20,741 bases of DNA, taken from positions 1 to 20,741 of the IMG/VR virus record IMGVR_UViG_3300006802_000753; one strand, 5' to 3'. Position numbers and translations under genes: made by a program. Source of the stretch: a virus. Positions 19,903 through 20,741 of the stretch are shown piece by piece (the first letter of the stretch is position 1; the number at the start of each line of letters is the position of its first letter). The notes under the pieces were generated by a model. That model did no database searches and was not told where the DNA came from. It saw only the letters and a program-made list of their open reading frames with translations.

Positions 19903-20241
19903 AGCAAAACATTTAAGATCCAAGGAAACGATATTTCCGATGGGTTTCATACTTTTGATGAGCTTTATGAGCATCGATGCTTGCTGTTTCTAAACCTATG
20001 CCTGCAGTCACCGCAGCTTTGCTGTTATAAACAGGATTACGACGAGTGGTTTTGTTTATATATGGACTCGACCTGTGGTCAACTAAGCTATCACATTCCG
20101 AACAAATATTTGCCTCTTATAGAAGGCAAGATAGGCGCGATTGTTAAAGAGTTAGATCATTGGGATGGACATACTTCTGCCCAGGTGATTGAGCGTTTAC
20201 AAAAATTAGCAACCAACAACAACCCAAAGGAGCGGGAGTGA
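19900..20241 (+). CDS. Conserved phage protein (DGHHTFDELYEHR-type), unknown
   Basis: A 113-aa protein with the motif DISDGFHTFDELYEHRCLLF near residue 10-30, a middle Cys/Trp part (LCCYKQDYDEWFCLYM), LSYHIPNKYLPLIEG, and WDGHTSAQVIERLQKL near the end. This pattern (DG-HTF-ELYEHR, YHIP, DGHTS-V--R) is widespread in phages and unplaced in function. The start ATG is at 19900 with AAGAGGG in a small stem-loop. The last residues ATNNNPKERE come from the repeat element shared with the gene at 19451. Confidence 0.72.
   Translation: MSKTFKIQGNDISDGFHTFDELYEHRCLLFLNLCLQSPQLCCYKQDYDEWFCLYMDSTCGQLSYHIPNKYLPLIEGKIGAIVKELDHWDGHTSAQVIERLQKLATNNNPKERE
20211..20241 (+). repeat. CAA-rich leader repeat, type A, copy 2
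   Basis: AACCAACAACAACCCAAAGG then AGCGGGAGTGA. It overlaps the 3' end of the 19900 gene (residues TNNNPKERE) and the GTG at 20238. Shares the CAACCCAAAGG and GAGCGGGAGTGA parts with copy 1. Confidence 0.8.
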
Positions 20242-20459
20242 AAAAGATAACAGCATTCGTAGCATTACAACTTTTCGTTATGTGCCCAGAATGTGAATCT
20301 ACGTTTGATATTATTACGGAGCCAGGCGAAGAGGTGGGCGTCAACACTTGGGAGCTGGCTTTGAAATGTTTGAATAGTGGCCGGATCGAAGGTCCAAATA
20401 TTGTTAAGAAGTGCCCGGCATGTGGCATAGAGATGATGATCGAACAGATAGTTTACTAA
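20238..20459 (+). CDS. Small zinc-ribbon protein
   Basis: A 73-aa protein from the GTG at 20238 overlapping the previous stop (GTGA), after AAAGGAGCGGGA. CPEC (residues 16-19) and CPAC (near residue 60) form a likely zinc ribbon. The stretch between is acidic and helical (EEVGVNTWELALKCLNSGRI). Members of such small zinc-ribbon families are common in phages and may bind host proteins or nucleic acid. No more specific function can be read. Confidence 0.55.
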   Translation: MKKITAFVALQLFVMCPECESTFDIITEPGEEVGVNTWELALKCLNSGRIEGPNIVKKCPACGIEMMIEQIVY

Positions 20460-20488
20460 CCAACAACAAAACCTAAGGGGGTTTTATG
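20458..20488 (+). repeat. CAA-rich leader repeat, type B, copy 2
   Basis: AACCAACAACAAAACCTAAG, then GGGGTTTTATG. AAAACC (20468-20473) pairs with GGTTTT (20480-20485), with TAAGGG in the loop exposing the ribosome binding site. It precedes the start at 20486 and shares CCAACAACAAAACCTAAG with the other type B copy. Confidence 0.8.
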
Positions 20489-20716
20489 AAAGCAATTCTA
20501 TTCACACTGGCACTCGTTGCCACAACACCTGCAATGGCGAGCTACTACCAAGCTAGCTGTCAATGCATGGCAGACGGCAAAAACGTAGGCCCTACATTCG
20601 GTATGGACTTTTCATACGATGGCGCATTGGCACAAGCTGAAGCACAATGCACAGATGCAGGCGGTACTGTGGGCATGTGTTCAGTGACTGAGTCTGGCGA
20701 CGGCGGTGGTCAATGA
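20486..20716 (+). CDS. Small secreted Cys-containing protein
   Basis: A 76-aa protein from the ATG at 20486 with AAGGGGG in the preceding hairpin. Residues 1-18 (MKAILFTLALVATTPAMA) are a Sec signal peptide with an A-M-A cleavage site. The mature part (SYYQASCQC, GMDFSYDGALAQAEAQCTDA, VGMCSVTESG) has four Cys, enough for two disulfides in the periplasm. The family resembles small exported proteins of Gram-negative predators and others, a weak impression. It ends with ATGA overlapping the next gene. A host-envelope effect is possible but unproven. Confidence 0.65.
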   Translation: MKAILFTLALVATTPAMASYYQASCQCMADGKNVGPTFGMDFSYDGALAQAEAQCTDAGGTVGMCSVTESGDGGGQ

Positions 20717-20741
20717 GTAATACCGACGATAAGGGAAAGGT
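20713..20741 (+). CDS. Partial gene at the right edge
   Basis: An ATG overlapping the previous stop (ATGA) opens a frame reading MSNTDDKGK to the window end. The overlap matches the habit of neighbouring genes. Too short for a function. Confidence 0.4.

Overview
The window is part of the genome of a tailed bacteriophage, or of a prophage; no integrase or host flank is visible, so which one cannot be decided. Two gene blocks diverge from a noncoding centre at about 13.67-14.72 kb. The head genes are of the Mu type: a portal fused to a MuF domain, a protease I with a scaffold tail, a gp36-like connector and a virion morphogenesis protein. The tail genes are of the long-tailed type: a tube protein, a frameshifted tail chaperone and a tape measure. 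The DNA-metabolism genes (Gp157, Bet) are of the lambda-like siphovirus type. The lipobox protein and two signal-peptide proteins suggest a Gram-negative host. The style of the small secreted proteins faintly recalls Bdellovibrio-like bacteria, but that is a guess.

Minus strand, 13.67 kb down to 1 (late region): ParB-like protein, D12 adenine methylase, small and large terminase, two paralogous small proteins, portal-MuF fusion, protease/scaffold, DUF2190-like capsid protein, major capsid protein, a signal-peptide protein of unknown role, a small connector-like protein, gp36-like connector, virion morphogenesis protein, probable tail terminator, major tail protein, tail assembly chaperone with a -1 frameshift on nine A's, and the start of the tape measure. 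Hairpins follow the major capsid and major tail genes, which probably sets up steps in expression. A lone plus-strand ribbon-helix-helix gene lies between the major tail gene and the chaperone.

Centre (13.7-14.7 kb): a minus-strand tRNA with a glutamine-type body and a GUU (Asn) anticodon. Facing away from it is a long noncoding stretch whose plus strand folds into many nested, perfectly matched helices. I read this as a large structured phage RNA, comparable in size and setting to the GOLLD/ROOL class. After it come repeated stem-loops, the last of which includes the ribosome binding site of the first early gene.

Plus strand, 14.7 kb to the end (early region): a replication-initiation-like gene that contains nine tandem 11-bp repeats (a candidate iteron origin), a G39P-like helicase-loader candidate, Gp157 and a Bet/RecT recombinase with an SSB-like acidic tail. 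A promoter/operator follows, and then a run of small overlapping genes: a lipoprotein, RHH, HTH and XRE regulators, small cysteine-rich proteins and a secreted protein. The last four gene boundaries carry two alternating types of repeated CAA-rich leader.
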